From Austropuccinia psidii (lineage: Eukaryota; Basidiomycota; Pucciniomycetes; Pucciniales; Sphaerophragmiaceae): a stretch of 64,000 nt of DNA. Positions 35,401 to 46,312 of this stretch are shown piece after piece (positions within the stretch are counted from its first letter, which is position 1; every line of letters starts with the position of its first letter). A model generated the notes under the pieces. The model was not told the origin of the DNA. It saw only the letters and a list, made by a program, of their open reading frames with translations, and made no database searches. The DNA lies in NCBI GenBank assembly GCA_023105745.1, contig JALGQZ010000006.1:32131686-32195685 (forward strand). Direction: 5' to 3'. The position numbers were made by a program, and so were the translations under genes.

Positions 35401-35649
35401 AGCATTTTCAAAGTCTCTGAGCCATCTAGCATACTGAACAATAACTTTCTGATTTTAAAAACTTTGAAGATTGATGTGAATTTCCTACCAGATTGGCCGT
35501 ATCTCAATATTTATAAAGCTGTTGGTTTTGATGATGGACACTTGATTATAGCAGAAGAAGAAATAGAAGGTAACTGTGGATTGTATGATAACAAAGCTCT
35601 GTCATGTGGACTGCTTGTAATGATAAAGCCGTTATTTCATGATATTTAG
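32489..35649 (+). pseudogene. CACTA transposase, Tnp2 family (broken)
   Basis: ATG at 32489; one frame runs to 34957 broken only by TAA 32546, TAA 33308 and TGA 33938. N-terminus has MCQHC and a second CPQCF/CQRH zinc-like cluster. The Tnp2 core follows: DWFNAHGKSTRLASIGPIML, LPPSERLKPENVYVAVIIPG, RKLTGFISHSGNHFCNFCTI, YWDATRMVNLDIMHNLILGI, then the C-terminal helical part HHFADHIPKLFQRWGPA and WGYERLIGVFAKM. A GT..AG intron at about 34908-34987 joins the last exon (to 35649), ending MIKPLFHDI. The protein cuts the CACxx ends and joins them to target DNA in the nucleus. All three nonsense codons are reachable by single transitions from Gln or Trp codons. It has no recognisable RNase-H swap or fusion. 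Confidence 0.85.
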
Positions 35650-36265
35650 TCTACAAAAATGCAAATCTGTCAGATTCATTAGCAATTTTGCTAGTGAAAT
35701 AACTGCCTTAAAATTTAGTGACAGAGACATGCCATTGTGACAAGCAAAGCCCATTATTTCACATTGCCACAAAGAACTTACTATTTTGACATTGGGTACA
35801 GTGTGAATAAGCCAAGTCCAATGATCAAATGACCCACACACTCACCTTTCACAGCATCCAAAATTTCTAACTGCACCATCATCATGTTGGAAGCGGAATC
35901 GGCTTTTGCGTACCCACACCCGCATGTGCACCCGCACACGCACACCCACCCGCCCCCGCGCATGCACACGCACACTTCATGGATGACCTGGTGAAGTCAA
36001 ACCCCCCGCCTACATCAAGACTGGCTGAAGGACATCTTTGATGTGTGTGTGTGCAAACAGGCGGGTCTGGTGTAATTTTTACCAATCATCGGACTGTTGT
36101 GGGATGATCAGGTGGTGAGGAATCCGAGTTGAAGGCACAGGGGAACCAATATTATTGGATGTCACAGGATTTGGTGTAAGACCAGAGTGTGACGTGTGCT
36201 CGATGTTCGCTTGATTTTTGCTTGACGTGAGCTCGACTTTTATCCTGCTTGACGTTTGCTTGATG
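35650..36265. repeat. CACTA right subterminal region
   Basis: 35905-35980 is a CA-rich low-complexity tract (CACACCCGCATGTGCACCCG..). From 36195 to 36270 six copies of GCTTGACGT-like words (GCTYGAYKT) occur in tandem; TTGACGT is the complement of the ACGTCAA words near the left end. No gene. Confidence 0.6.
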
Positions 36266-36307
36266 TGAAGTCAATCGCCGACGATTGACACGAGATTCGC
36301 CCCGGTG
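36266..36307 (-). repeat. CACTA right terminal inverted repeat with hairpin
   Basis: Reverse complement CACCGGGGCGAATCT matches the left end, with the hairpin GTCAATCG/CGATTGAC at 36270-36289 (loop CCGA). Flanked by AAC. Confidence 0.9.
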
Positions 36308-36310
36308 AAC

Positions 36311-37779
36311 AGTCACAAGACAGAAAGAAAAAGAAATCAATTAATTTATGCAAGGAAAATCCATAAAAACCTTCAATTACACAGCATATCTGTGGAAATA
36401 CAAGCACAGCCACCTGATAAGCCAGTAAATATAAATTAAAAACATAATTTAAGTTAAATGAAGGAAAAGTAAATCTTGTACAGGAAAAATAGAATCCCCA
36501 CAATACACAGAATTATCCACCTACAGTTCAAACAATGCACAAATCAATGGTGCAATAACTGTACAAAATCATCTCATACCACCAAAAATGGTGCAACAAG
36601 CCAAACAAATGGTGCAATACATTCAAGAAATGACACCATTTCAACAATTCCTCACCAGCGAAAACATCTCAGATCACATAATCATACATAAAAATGGTGC
36701 AATCAACCAAACAAATGGTATCTCACCACTATAAAAAAACTATCCCAGCTAAAAGAAGTGAAAAAATTCAAAGTCCCTTGTTTTTGAGTGCCTCTATGGA
36801 GAGCCCAAAGAATATAAATAGAGTTCCTTTCTCCCTCATTTTCTCCTCTTCTCCCCATGAAATTAATTATATACCAAGAAGGAGAAGAATTATTCATCCC
36901 TCACTAGTAGGTCAATCTAGTATTATTATTAAATGGGAATTATATACCAAGAAGGAGAATAATTCATCTATTCCCTACTAGTAGGATAATCTAGTTATTT
37001 TATTCAAAGTATTATAGACTTATTATTTTAATTCATAGTGATTTCTAATTAATAGTAGTGAACAGAAGGTCTACTTTATATTATGAATCCACCATATGCT
37101 TAAATTATTAGTCTTATAATTATAATACTATCAATAATACTAATAACATTGAGTTTATCCCCACAACCTTTACATTATAAAGGAAAAAAATTCCTATTAT
37201 ATCTTCATATTAAAAAAAAAACTTTACAAATAAATATTATTATGTAAAAAAACTTACACTTATATTATATTGTATCACTCTTATATTTAACAAACATACA
37301 TTCTATATTAAACAATATCTTAAAAAGATATTCTTAAAGGTCTTATTGCTATATCATATTAACAATTACCCTTTCAAAAAAATTAGTTATTATAAAAGAT
37401 ATAACATTAAGTTAACTTACCCATATACTCCATATTAGTACTATTAAAGTAAATCAAACTCTTATACTATTAAATTCTTACCCTCAAGTCATTTTATATT
37501 AATATTTAAAAATTATTCTTTTATTCTTTTCTTAACTTATAAGTCACTTATCTGATTATTGAAGAGGTCTGATAGAGACTGCTGAAAAGTCTTCTCTAGT
37601 TGTAAAGCCACAATCTTAAATATTTATTTGTGAGCTCTGTAGGGAGATTGTTTAGTATATTCATAGGGGAAGCTAAAACACCATTACCACCCTGGGTTAC
37701 AGGATTATTTCAGAAATTCAAAACTGTTTACCTGTGATTTCCCCCTCAAAGACTTCCTTATCCAATCCCACACTAAAAG
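36311..37779 (+). promoter_or_regulatory. LTR-like promoter region with a 70-bp-class duplication
   Basis: Right part of the insertion in copia. TATAAATAG at 36815 precedes a CT-rich stretch. Two diverged copies of a block starting ATTATATACCAAGAAGGAGA and ending TAATCTAGT/CAATCTAGT lie at about 36866-36922 and 36938-36995. Upstream, AATGGTGCAA recurs about five times between 36546 and 36705. After 37000 it is very AT-rich with no gene. Confidence 0.45.
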
Positions 37780-38891
37780 GAGTTCCACAGCATGGTAAGG
37801 TAATGAAGTTGAACAAGGCAATGTATGGATTGAAACAGGCCGTGAATTGCTGGTGGCAACATTTTTGTTTGGTTATGGAGCATATAGGTTTTGAAGCAGA
37901 AGAGCTGGATCAATGTGTTTATAGATGTACAAGAAGCAAAGTAATCATGTATGTTTGGAATCATGTTGATCATGGCATGATATTTCCAAACAATGAGAAC
38001 AAGATGATAAAGTTAAAGTCTGATTTGATGTTACACTTGAAACTTTGATGGGAGAATGGATTATCGAGAATAGTTGGAATTGATATATCCTATTCAGCTA
38101 ATGAAATTAAATTATCACAATCAAATTTTGTGAAGCAGATAGTGGATAATTTCAAAACAAAAGTGGGTCTAACATTACCATTGAACAGAGCAACATTGCC
38201 TGAAACAAAGCTTGAAACTAGTAAAGATGCACCAATGGACCAGAAATGGTATCAGTCCATAATTGGGTTGCTGAATTATTTGGCATTAGGAACAATGCCA
38301 GATATTAGTTTTGCAGTAAATTATTTAGCAAGATACTCAACTTCGCTGCAAAAACAACATTGGCAAGCTCTGCATCATTTGATGGGATATCTCAAATATT
38401 CTTCAAAGAAGACACTAAATTATAGGATTTCAGGAAAAGGATTGGACATTTGGACCAATGCAGACTGGGGGGTATTTCAGCAATCAACAACAGGTTTCGT
38501 ATTTAAGCTGTTTGGTTGTACAATCGCATGGGGTTCAAGAAGACAGAAAATCATGGCGACATCAACTTGTGCAGCTGAACTGATAGCAATGGGAATGAAA
38601 ACAGATATATTATCATTTATTATTCAAGTTTTAGAATCAACAAAAGAAACCATACCTGTGAAGTTAATATGTGACAATAGGGCAGCGGTGATGGTGCTGG
38701 AGGGATCCAAAACAAGAATTAAAAGCCTAGAACAACATTTTTATTCAGTAAACAACCTGATTAGGAAGTATATGATAAAACTTGAATGGATTTCAACAAA
38801 CAATCAACTTGCCGACATTTCTACGAAACATTTGGGTCCTTTCAAACAACTTGAGAATAGTAAGAAGTTACTTGACAGCGACTCAAATTGA
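37780..38891 (+). pseudogene. Copia pol, 3' part (RT and RNase H)
   Basis: GKVMKLNKAMYGLKQAVNCW, then VYRCTRSKVIMYVWNHVDHG, where the RT catalytic pair is DH in place of DD, a stop at 38046, GLSRIVGIDISYSANEIKL, the SIIGLLNYLALGTMPDISFA block, and RNase H with NADWG, STCAAELIAMG and CDNRAAVMVLEG. Ends at TGA 38889-38891, followed directly by the polypurine tract. It is the continuation of the frame lost at 15335. Confidence 0.85.
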
Positions 38892-38898
38892 GGGGGAG

Positions 38899-39103
38899 TG
38901 TAGAATTATAAGGGAAAAGACAATATCAGTCGCGACTAAAGTGTAAAGAAAGTGCTAGAAAAACCCGGACCGGCTAAAAAGCCCAATTATTGTAGTTACT
39001 ATAAAATATGCCAATTCTTGCGAGTAATAAAAAAGTAAGAGGTTGTTGAAGTAAAAACAACTAAAAACTAAAAAACCCTAATAGTGAGAATTCTAAAACA
39101 ACA
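38899..39103 (+). repeat. Copia 3' LTR
   Basis: 205 bp, TGTAGAATTATAAGGG.. to ..CTAAAACAACA, preceded by AGGGGGAG. Right flank CAACT. Confidence 0.9.
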
Positions 39104-40216
39104 CAACTCATTTTGCGAAAATCTAAATCATGTATAGTTTGCAACCAAAGAAACATTGATAATCATCACAAAAAAGTTGCGAAAGAAAGTTTCAATAAAT
39201 TTTGTTTTTAATTTTTTTACTTTGGGGTATACATACATTACTGCTTTTAAAATTTAATTTTTTTTTAATTTTAATTTCAATTCTATATTGAAAATTAATA
39301 ATAATATCTCCAGAATAAATTTTTTCAATAATTTATTTTGAAAAATCTTAAAGTTTAACTAGGCAAAAGAGGTTTTTTTGAAATGATGAAACTGCTGGGA
39401 ATCTAACTTTTACTGTTTGTTTTATTTCGAAATTCTATGTTAAGTGCACAAAACCTAAATGTTAAATTTTACAACAACAATGTTTTCGAAGTCAAGTTTT
39501 TAAACAAAATCTATAAGGATAATTCCTTCCGCTAGATCTTTGATTGAAATTAGTTACGAGATTAGCCACTTAAATAAAACTATTTGTGTAAGTAATTGAA
39601 TTTCCTACAACTCATCTGATCAGCCTTCTATAAGGTCGTAGGGTACAAAAAGATCCACCCTACGCCGCTGCACCACTGCAACGGCCCTTGTGAGCCACAC
39701 ACTCACTTACACCATCGAAGGGTAAACGGCTGAGAAGTACAGTACTGTACATACAACAACTGTGTACCTTTTGTAACTTATCACTTGCGTAGCATTTATG
39801 TTTTAGATTCTCTGTCAAAGTTTTGGAGCAAGGAGAACTAAAATGATTGGAAAATAGAAGGGCCCCAAAAAATCTAAAAAGAAAGGAGAGAAACAAAAGG
39901 AAATCCGAAGTGATGCTTAATTGAACTAGTTTTTCCATTCATGTGAGCCATTGCCAAATAGTGAATGAAACTCTTTGTATAGTATCAGCTAGGTAGATAG
40001 TTAAAAATACGTTTCTGAGCAGATTTTTATCTCCGTCAGAACAGCCCCCATGGTCATCTGAAAGGGATAAAAGACGCCCTCCATCCATGTTGGGCTCGAC
40101 ATCCCCTTCTCAAATAATAAAAGCATTTTTCTCTTCCTCCAAACTTCTTTTACTTATTCGCACTCGAATAGGCAAAAAAAATACACGAAATTCGTTCCTA
40201 GTCTTTACATAATAGA

Positions 40217-40250
<34 letters not shown>

Positions 40251-40439
40251 TCTTCATCATAGTCACCACCCTCTAACACTATAAAAAATATCAAAGAAAT
40301 CTTTATCAAAATGTAGATTTTATATAATCTCATCATCAATGTCTTCAAAGAGTAATTATATAATTACAAACTATATAAATCTCTAATATAGACTTATCAT
40401 GGATGATGAATAGCTCATTGATGCTTTAATTGTTTTCGT
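39104..40439. other. AT-rich stretch, no gene; contains a TA microsatellite
   Basis: Nothing recognisable. A perfect 14-bp palindrome GTACAGTACTGTAC is at 39737, and an uninterrupted TA run at 40218-40248. GGATAAAAGA at 40068 looks promoter-like for the decayed gene that follows. Confidence 0.45.
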
Positions 40440-41730
40440 TTTCTTCTTTTAAAGCTTATTCTACTTCGACGTCAATCTTTAAACCCATCGTCGATACCAA
40501 ATATCATTATGCCTCTTAATGTTAGTAAATAGAGTTAATCTTAGAGATTATGTTGATAGTTCTGTTTATTCACCTATCGATATCTTTGCCACTCCTTCTG
40601 GTCATTTGCGTCAACTACGTCCTCAACCTTAGGACCACGTAGTTTATTCGCTTAATCTCAAGATGCTCATCGAACGAATCGACTTGCGATATTAACAAAG
40701 GCTTCTAAGGCCAACGATTTGCTTCAAAGGTTTTTTTTTCATATTCTTGAAAAAATTTATACAAATTGTTATATTTTACTTTTCTTAAAGCTATCCTTTG
40801 ATACATGTCCTGAATATTTCGCCCAGTTTCGACATCCTATCACCGTTTCAAGATTGGCAAGCCAGCGCAACAAGCAACCCAGAATGTAAGGTATCGCAAT
40901 CATTTCCTGAAATTGAAATCCATGTTACTTCATTAATTAACGAAATCTGTTTATTCTGTAGACAACGGCCAGGGGACGCCCTCCATATCTCGCTTGGCCC
41001 GGCCCGTTGAGTGAGATGAGAGTCTGAGCGCTGGTACCATAAACCCAGACGCGCGACTCCAACGACCAATCAGCGAGCAAGTCTGCGATCGAGTGAGAAG
41101 ATTAAGCAGCCTTGCCCTTGATGATGGGCGTAAGCTGGCTATTTCCTTAATGTGAGATCTTGAAGGCCAAACCCGTGAATTAAGTGAGGTTTATACCTGA
41201 GCTGACAGTATAAGTTTTATCATGACGTTCAAAGATGTCAAACAACTGAGCGTTTAAGGTGTGTTGAACCTATCTATCAGTTAAAATAATGCTATTCTAG
41301 TTTGACTAACTTGTTAATGCTTTTAATTTGTTTTTTCTGCAGTGAGAGAGAGCGAGCTGCCTCAGATTGAGGTCAGACTAGCTCTGATCAATTTGAGAAT
41401 GTGAGGTCGATTATTAATCGATGGAGCTAAGTGACTTGAGATAACTAAGAATCTAAGGTATGTCTAACATTCTCTTCCTCACACGTAATAAGTAACAAAA
41501 TTTTTGTTTTCCTAATATTTTGGTTTTCCATTCTGCGTAGTTAAGAAGGCAATAATGCCCGACCTGAGCTGTATGCTGCCTTGTTTCGTGAGACGTGAGC
41601 ATGAGTTATCATGTGAGATCCGGAGAAGAGCAATCGCATGCCGAAGCCATCCCAGCTATGATTTCGGCCTTAGGCTGGCTTGCCTGGTGGCTTGCCTCTA
41701 TTTTTTCGACGGACAAGGTGACAGCTAAGG
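40440..41730 (+). pseudogene. Decayed spliced gene of unknown family
   Basis: Coding-like segments are separated by intron-like DNA with good signals: donor GTAAGG near 40888 to acceptor TTCTGTAG near 40962, donor GTGTGTTG near 41259 to TTCTGCAG near 41340, and donor GTATGTCT near 41458 to TGCGTAG near 41541. Segments include IDIFATPSGHLRQLRPQP, YFAQFRHPITVSRLASQRN, RLQRPISEQVCDRVRRLSSL and ALDDGRKLAISLM. They are interrupted almost only by TGA and TAG. Many TGA codons lie in TGAG words that would be CGAG (Arg) before a CpG C-to-T change, so decay by cytosine deamination is likely. I cannot name the family. Confidence 0.35.
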
Positions 41731-44700
41731 TAAGTTGAGATCTTTGAGCCTAGATGATAGCAATGCCCCTTTGAGGTTTGAGACTGATATATCCTAAAAA
41801 GCCGAAGGCATCCTTTGGCACCAAGGATGAGGATAAGAATTTTTCAACTCCGTCTCGTATTTAACATATTGAAATACTGGGAGTGGATGAGTTTTTTGAA
41901 CTGAGGTATCCATTGAGGATTTTTTGAGGCAAGGTTTTCTACTTGCATTAATGTCGCTGCCTGCTTTCAGCTTTCAAGCACCATTTGGCGATTGAACCCA
42001 GGCTGACACGATTCAAACGTTTCTTTGAAAGATTAAAAAATCGTTGGCTCTTCAAAAGAGACCTTTGAGATATTCTTTGGCCAACTTTGACTTTCTCAAA
42101 TGAACAAAGTAACACCAATGAATATTACATTTAACTTGAAATTCAAAAATTTCTCGCTTTACTGACAAAGAGCTTAGAATATATCGCTTTTTACGATTCC
42201 ACAAGAGTCATCATGAGAGTTTTTCTAAGGCCATTCTGAGATACTTCAAGGCGAAAGAAAAAATTAAATGAGATTCTATTTAAGAGCTCATCATTTGCGC
42301 AAGATAGAGAGACTTGCTGGGAATTCCCCATTGTCGAAATAGCCACAAAGCGATTGAGATATAATGCTCGATTTGGGCTCATGGCGAAATTTCAATTCAT
42401 CTTGAATCTTAAACCAAAGAAAAATAGCGACAAATGTAACTTTAAGGCCAAGCGATATTTTAAAGCTAAAAAATAAAATAAAAAACAAGTTGGGATTTCT
42501 TGAGGCTGAAGTTGCTCCTTTTTGAAAAGTTGGTCCAAACTAAATAAATAAATTAAATTAAGGATTTCTACAACTTTAATCAAAAAGATTTCATAAGGCT
42601 TATTACAAACAAAAGAGGATATAAGATATTTGACAAATGGTAATAAATATTCAGGTTAAGATATCAAATTACAAGAAATTAATTCAAGTTTCGATTATTT
42701 CTTGGATAATGTAGGCAAGAAGATATCCAATTGGTCTCAAGAAGGATGTTTTCTTATGGATTTGGTTTGAGTATATTTGAACAAAAGAAAAATGAGAAAT
42801 AAGAAACCTGAAATTTCATCTTCTTTTCTATGGATCATAAATTTCATTTGATATTGATATCATAAAAGTTTTTTATTTAATTATTTTTATATTATTATGA
42901 TGTTATTTCATGATATTTATATTGTTGATGAGTTTATTCAAGGGTTTAAAGCCAAAAACAGAATGAATAAACCTAATTCTTTTAATGATAATATTTTAAT
43001 CCATAGAATAATTTAACTGGTTTCATTAAAAAATAATATACTGAAGAATTTTTTTGTTCAAAACAATGAAAATATTGTAATTTTGTGTAATGAACCATAT
43101 ATAATAAGGTAAAGATATCAAACTATTACACTATTGATTATAAAATTCATAGGCAATTTTCCCAATCAATTAAAACTAGGATACCTCCTGGTGAGGCCAC
43201 CTATCCCAAAGCAAAACATGCAGAGCTCATACAATGGGCTCAAATAACCAACACTGAACTTTTGTCTATATCTGAAAAAGTGAGTATTCTTTAAGCAAGG
43301 TCTAAGCTAAATACTTAAAAACATTCTTCTGAAATGGGGTGAAATTTCTGAATGAGATTTTTGTTGAAAGGACTTTTGGCAAGAGTAACATCATTGAGAT
43401 GTGACAGGACCTACATTGAATTCTGAACTTATAATTCTGAAAAAGGTTGGCTGAGTGATATTTTAAGCTTGGATCTGACACTAAGGGTTTGTTTGCCTTT
43501 GTTAAAACTAGGAGCCCATATGCATTTGAAAATTAGAATGAAGAATTCTCACATTCTGTTCTGTATTTGTAATGGAGGAATATTTCACAAATCTACTTTC
43601 TGCTTTGTTTATTGTAATCTTCCTGGGTAATGGGTTTATTGTTGCCGTGGCTTTTGAGGTACATATGGATTGTTTGGAGATTTGGAAGCAGGAATAGGAA
43701 TGAAATACTGGTCTTTCTTTGTCTGCATATTGAAAGGTATTACTACAAGTAAACAGAAGCCACCCACAAAGTGGATACATATACACAGCTATTTTTTTTT
43801 AATCTAACTGGTTTTTATATTACTTTTGGGTCAGACTTGAGTTTTATAGTTGATCTAACCATATTCAGTTCAATTTACAATTCAAAATTTGGAAAGTACC
43901 CTAGATTTTTCCCTAAGTAAGATTGATATTTTTTAGATTTGAAAATTATATGTGTATATCGCTATAATAAGAAATATTTGTGATTTTCTTCCATGTTCTG
44001 AATGATCTTTTCCCCTCAAGAAAGTAATACCAATATTCTAATATTTTTCAATAAATAAAAATAGATAGATATTTAATTCTTCTTGCCATCTTTTTTTGTT
44101 TTCTGATATCAAGTTTTAGTTCTCTTTCATTTTAAATTGATAAGTTTGTTTTGATCTTCTTGAAAAAAGAGAATCTCTATTCATGAGAATAATTTGAGCT
44201 TGTAGCTTTGAGATTTGGTGTATGTACTTTCATTCAATTACAATTAATTGAAAAAGACTTTTTATAGTCTTGATGAATTTGGAAATTTGGAAAGTTCATT
44301 CTTTTCAAACCCTTACACAGTAAGAATTCAGTATGGCAAATAGAAGACTTGAGATAATTCTGTTTTTCCTACAAAAATTAATTTCTAAAATAATATTATT
44401 TTGATGGATAATAATGGAAAATTAGAAATAACTAATTCTTAAAATTTAGGGAGGGATTGTTAAAAAAATACTGCATAGTTTCAAGAAAATATTCATGAAA
44501 AATTTATTGCTAAGAAGTGTACTGTAATTGATTTGTGACTTTATTTTTTATTATTATTCTGTATCCTTTATCAAAATTTATTCAAAGCAATAAGTAGATA
44601 TATTATAATATTTTTCTATGAAACTCTTTATAATATTGATATTGATCAATAGTACTATTACTGTTCTTCTCAGATAAAATAAGTAAATTTATCATAACCA

Positions 44701-46270
44701 AAAATAAATAAAGAAGTGCTGAATTATTTATTTTACTGTTTATACACTATTAGTGATCATGACAGTGAGAAGAAATTTTCTATTAGAGTAAATTAAAAGA
44801 AGTTTTAATAATCAGTCTTCTCATTGAAAACACATTAATTTTCTTTAATTCATAGTTATCTTTTACAAGTGTAATTATTTTAAATTCTTGAGGAAAACTG
44901 TAAACTAGAGAAGAAAACGTCAATAATCTGATAAATAACTCAATAATACTGAAATAATACCTTTAAAAAGATTGGTAGGGTGGGTTAATGAATTATTTGT
45001 AGATTTAAGCAATAAAAAGTTGGAGAAATCAATCATATACCAAATTATAGTAATAATACTATTGTAAATAGTAAAATTATATGATTTCAAAACTTTCTGG
45101 ATGATCTTAAAGATTTGAAATACTAAGAATTATATATTAACTAAAAATTTTGTTGTGGTATTAATGATTTCATGTTTTTACTGGATGGTAATAAGATGCC
45201 TGAAAAAAACAGCAATAGTAGGATTATTTTAAGTCTATAACTTCTCATAGAGGCATTTCATGGAGCATACTGAAAATAAATTGAGTTATAGAATAGTAAT
45301 TGTATTTGGATTGTTGATTCCATCACTTGTTGTCATGTAAGATTGTGATAATTAATTAATTGAGTCATTTTACATGGCTATAAACCCATATATAGTTAAG
45401 AAAAAAGCAGTTAACAATATAAATCTTATTTTATTTTAAAAGAAACACTGTTTCATCAGATTTATTGATTTTCTTCAAAATTTCATTGCCAGTTGTATTT
45501 TCTGTGAGTTTTTATGATTCAGTGTTTCATGTGGAATAACCAAAAATGGACTGTAAGTGAAATTTTGAATTTGATGTATGAAATAACAATTATCTTTAGT
45601 TCAATTTTGGATAATATCTTTCCCCATTATTTACGCAAGTTTCATAGTAACTCATTCATAATTGTATTTTCAATAAATTCTTGAAGTTTTACCTCATTTT
45701 CTATGTATTACAAGTAAATAGTATAGTGGAAGCTGGTTGCCATGAGATAGGTTTATGGATATTAGTCCTAAATTATTTTTAGTTACTTTTTCTGAGCTGA
45801 TACATGGAAAAGAGTGAAAAATGAACATGGTTTCAGGAGTCAGAGTGTCTCATTGACTTCTTCTCATGTCAAAATAGCAGCTTATTTACCATTTTCCCAT
45901 GATCTAGTGACACTTCTCTTTTGTAACAAGGTTTCCAAAGGGTTTTAACTTACTAATTAGTAAAACTAAGCAATTTACATAAGCCCCATGACTTTCTATG
46001 CCTCAGAGTCCTCAGAAATTGGGGTGCCCTGGCTCTCTTTGATTTCTTTTGTCCCCTTATGGTATATTCACCTCAACAATAGTAAACCAAAGTTGAATAC
46101 TAATATATACTGTGGGTGTATTGAATCTTTAGGTAGAAATACAGTACATTTAAGTTCCAAATTCATGAGATAAGCTAATCTTAGTGTATATTTATCAGGG
46201 GAAGCTTTAGAATACCATCACTTTGGTGTGAAAATGCAAAGAAATCAATGTGGTTTTGTGTGGTACTTAT
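41731..46270. other. AT-rich, largely uninformative stretch
   Basis: No recognisable gene. A short exon-like piece at about 43150-43280 (IPPGEATYPKAKHAELIQWA then GTGAGT) is isolated. The end, GGGGAAGCTTTAGAATACCA near 46200, looks like an LTR edge related to that at 37665. Confidence 0.4.
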
Positions 46271-46312
46271 TGTCAGCCTGTGACTCAAAACCAGAGCACA
46301 AGAATGACAGCC
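46271..46312 (+). repeat. Gypsy-B 5' LTR, first 42 bp
   Basis: TGTCAGCCTGTGACTC.. cut by Gypsy-A; the last five bases CAGCC are the Gypsy-A target duplication, repeated at 61311-61315. Confidence 0.55.

Larger units (their letters stand above)
15709..36307. mobile_element. Giant CACTA (Tnp2-family) transposon, 20.6 kb
   Basis: The ends read CACCAGGGCGAATCT and, reverse complemented, CACCGGGGCGAATCT, flanked by AAC (15706-15708) and AAC (36308-36310). CACxx ends, a 3-bp duplication and a Tnp2-family transposase together define the CACTA superfamily. Six genes lie inside (+,+,-,+,-,+): unknown, Tet/JBP-like, Zn2Cys6-type, SNF2-like, unknown, Tnp2. Three minisatellites, five related near-palindromes and a TGCTCAG cluster fill the spacers. 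It is markedly richer in G+C and CpG than its surroundings. Every gene has nonsense or frameshift lesions, so this copy is not autonomous. Confidence 0.9.
15336..37779. mobile_element. LTR-like insertion inside copia RT, itself split by the CACTA
   Basis: Copia coding stops near 15335 and resumes near 37780; removing the CACTA leaves about 1.85 kb of non-copia DNA (15336-15708 and 36311-37779). The right part has TATAAATAG (36815-36823) followed by a pyrimidine-rich start region. Its end contains GGGGAAGCTAAAACACCAT, resembling GGGGAAGCTTTAGAATACCAT at 46200. A solo LTR is the best guess; exact ends and target duplication are not resolved. No coding capacity. Confidence 0.45.
12056..39103 (+). 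mobile_element. Ty1/copia retrotransposon split by a 22.4-kb nested insertion
   Basis: LTRs at 12056-12257 and 38899-39103 share TGTAGAAT..ACAACA ends. A polypurine tract AGGGGGAG precedes the 3' LTR. gag/integrase and the first part of RT lie at 12306-15335; the rest of RT and RNase H lie at 37780-38891. Domain order gag-IN-RT-RH is that of Ty1/copia. Flanking pentamers CAGCC (left) and CAACT (right) could be one duplication with two transitions. LTRs differ by roughly 5%, and all frames carry many stops, so it is an old copy. Confidence 0.9.

Noticed and set aside
35781..36085. Cys/Gly-rich open frames around 35.9 kb
   Set aside because: They translate a CA/CG-rich simple repeat.
15709..36307. 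Assignment of the big element to the KDZ superfamily because of the Tet-like gene
   Set aside because: The transposase has Tnp2 (Transposase_21) motifs, and the ends and 3-bp duplication are those of CACTA.
36694..36981. 95-aa open frame near the TATA box at 36815
   Set aside because: It covers the promoter and the duplicated block; repeats such as NYIPRRRR/ELYTKKEN reflect the DNA duplication.
39660..39938. 92-aa minus-strand open frame
   Set aside because: No domain, odd composition and no supporting splice or neighbour signal.
43148..43279. Possible exon (PPGEATYPKAKHAELIQWAQ)
   Set aside because: Isolated, with only one plausible donor and no partner exons; left as uninformative.
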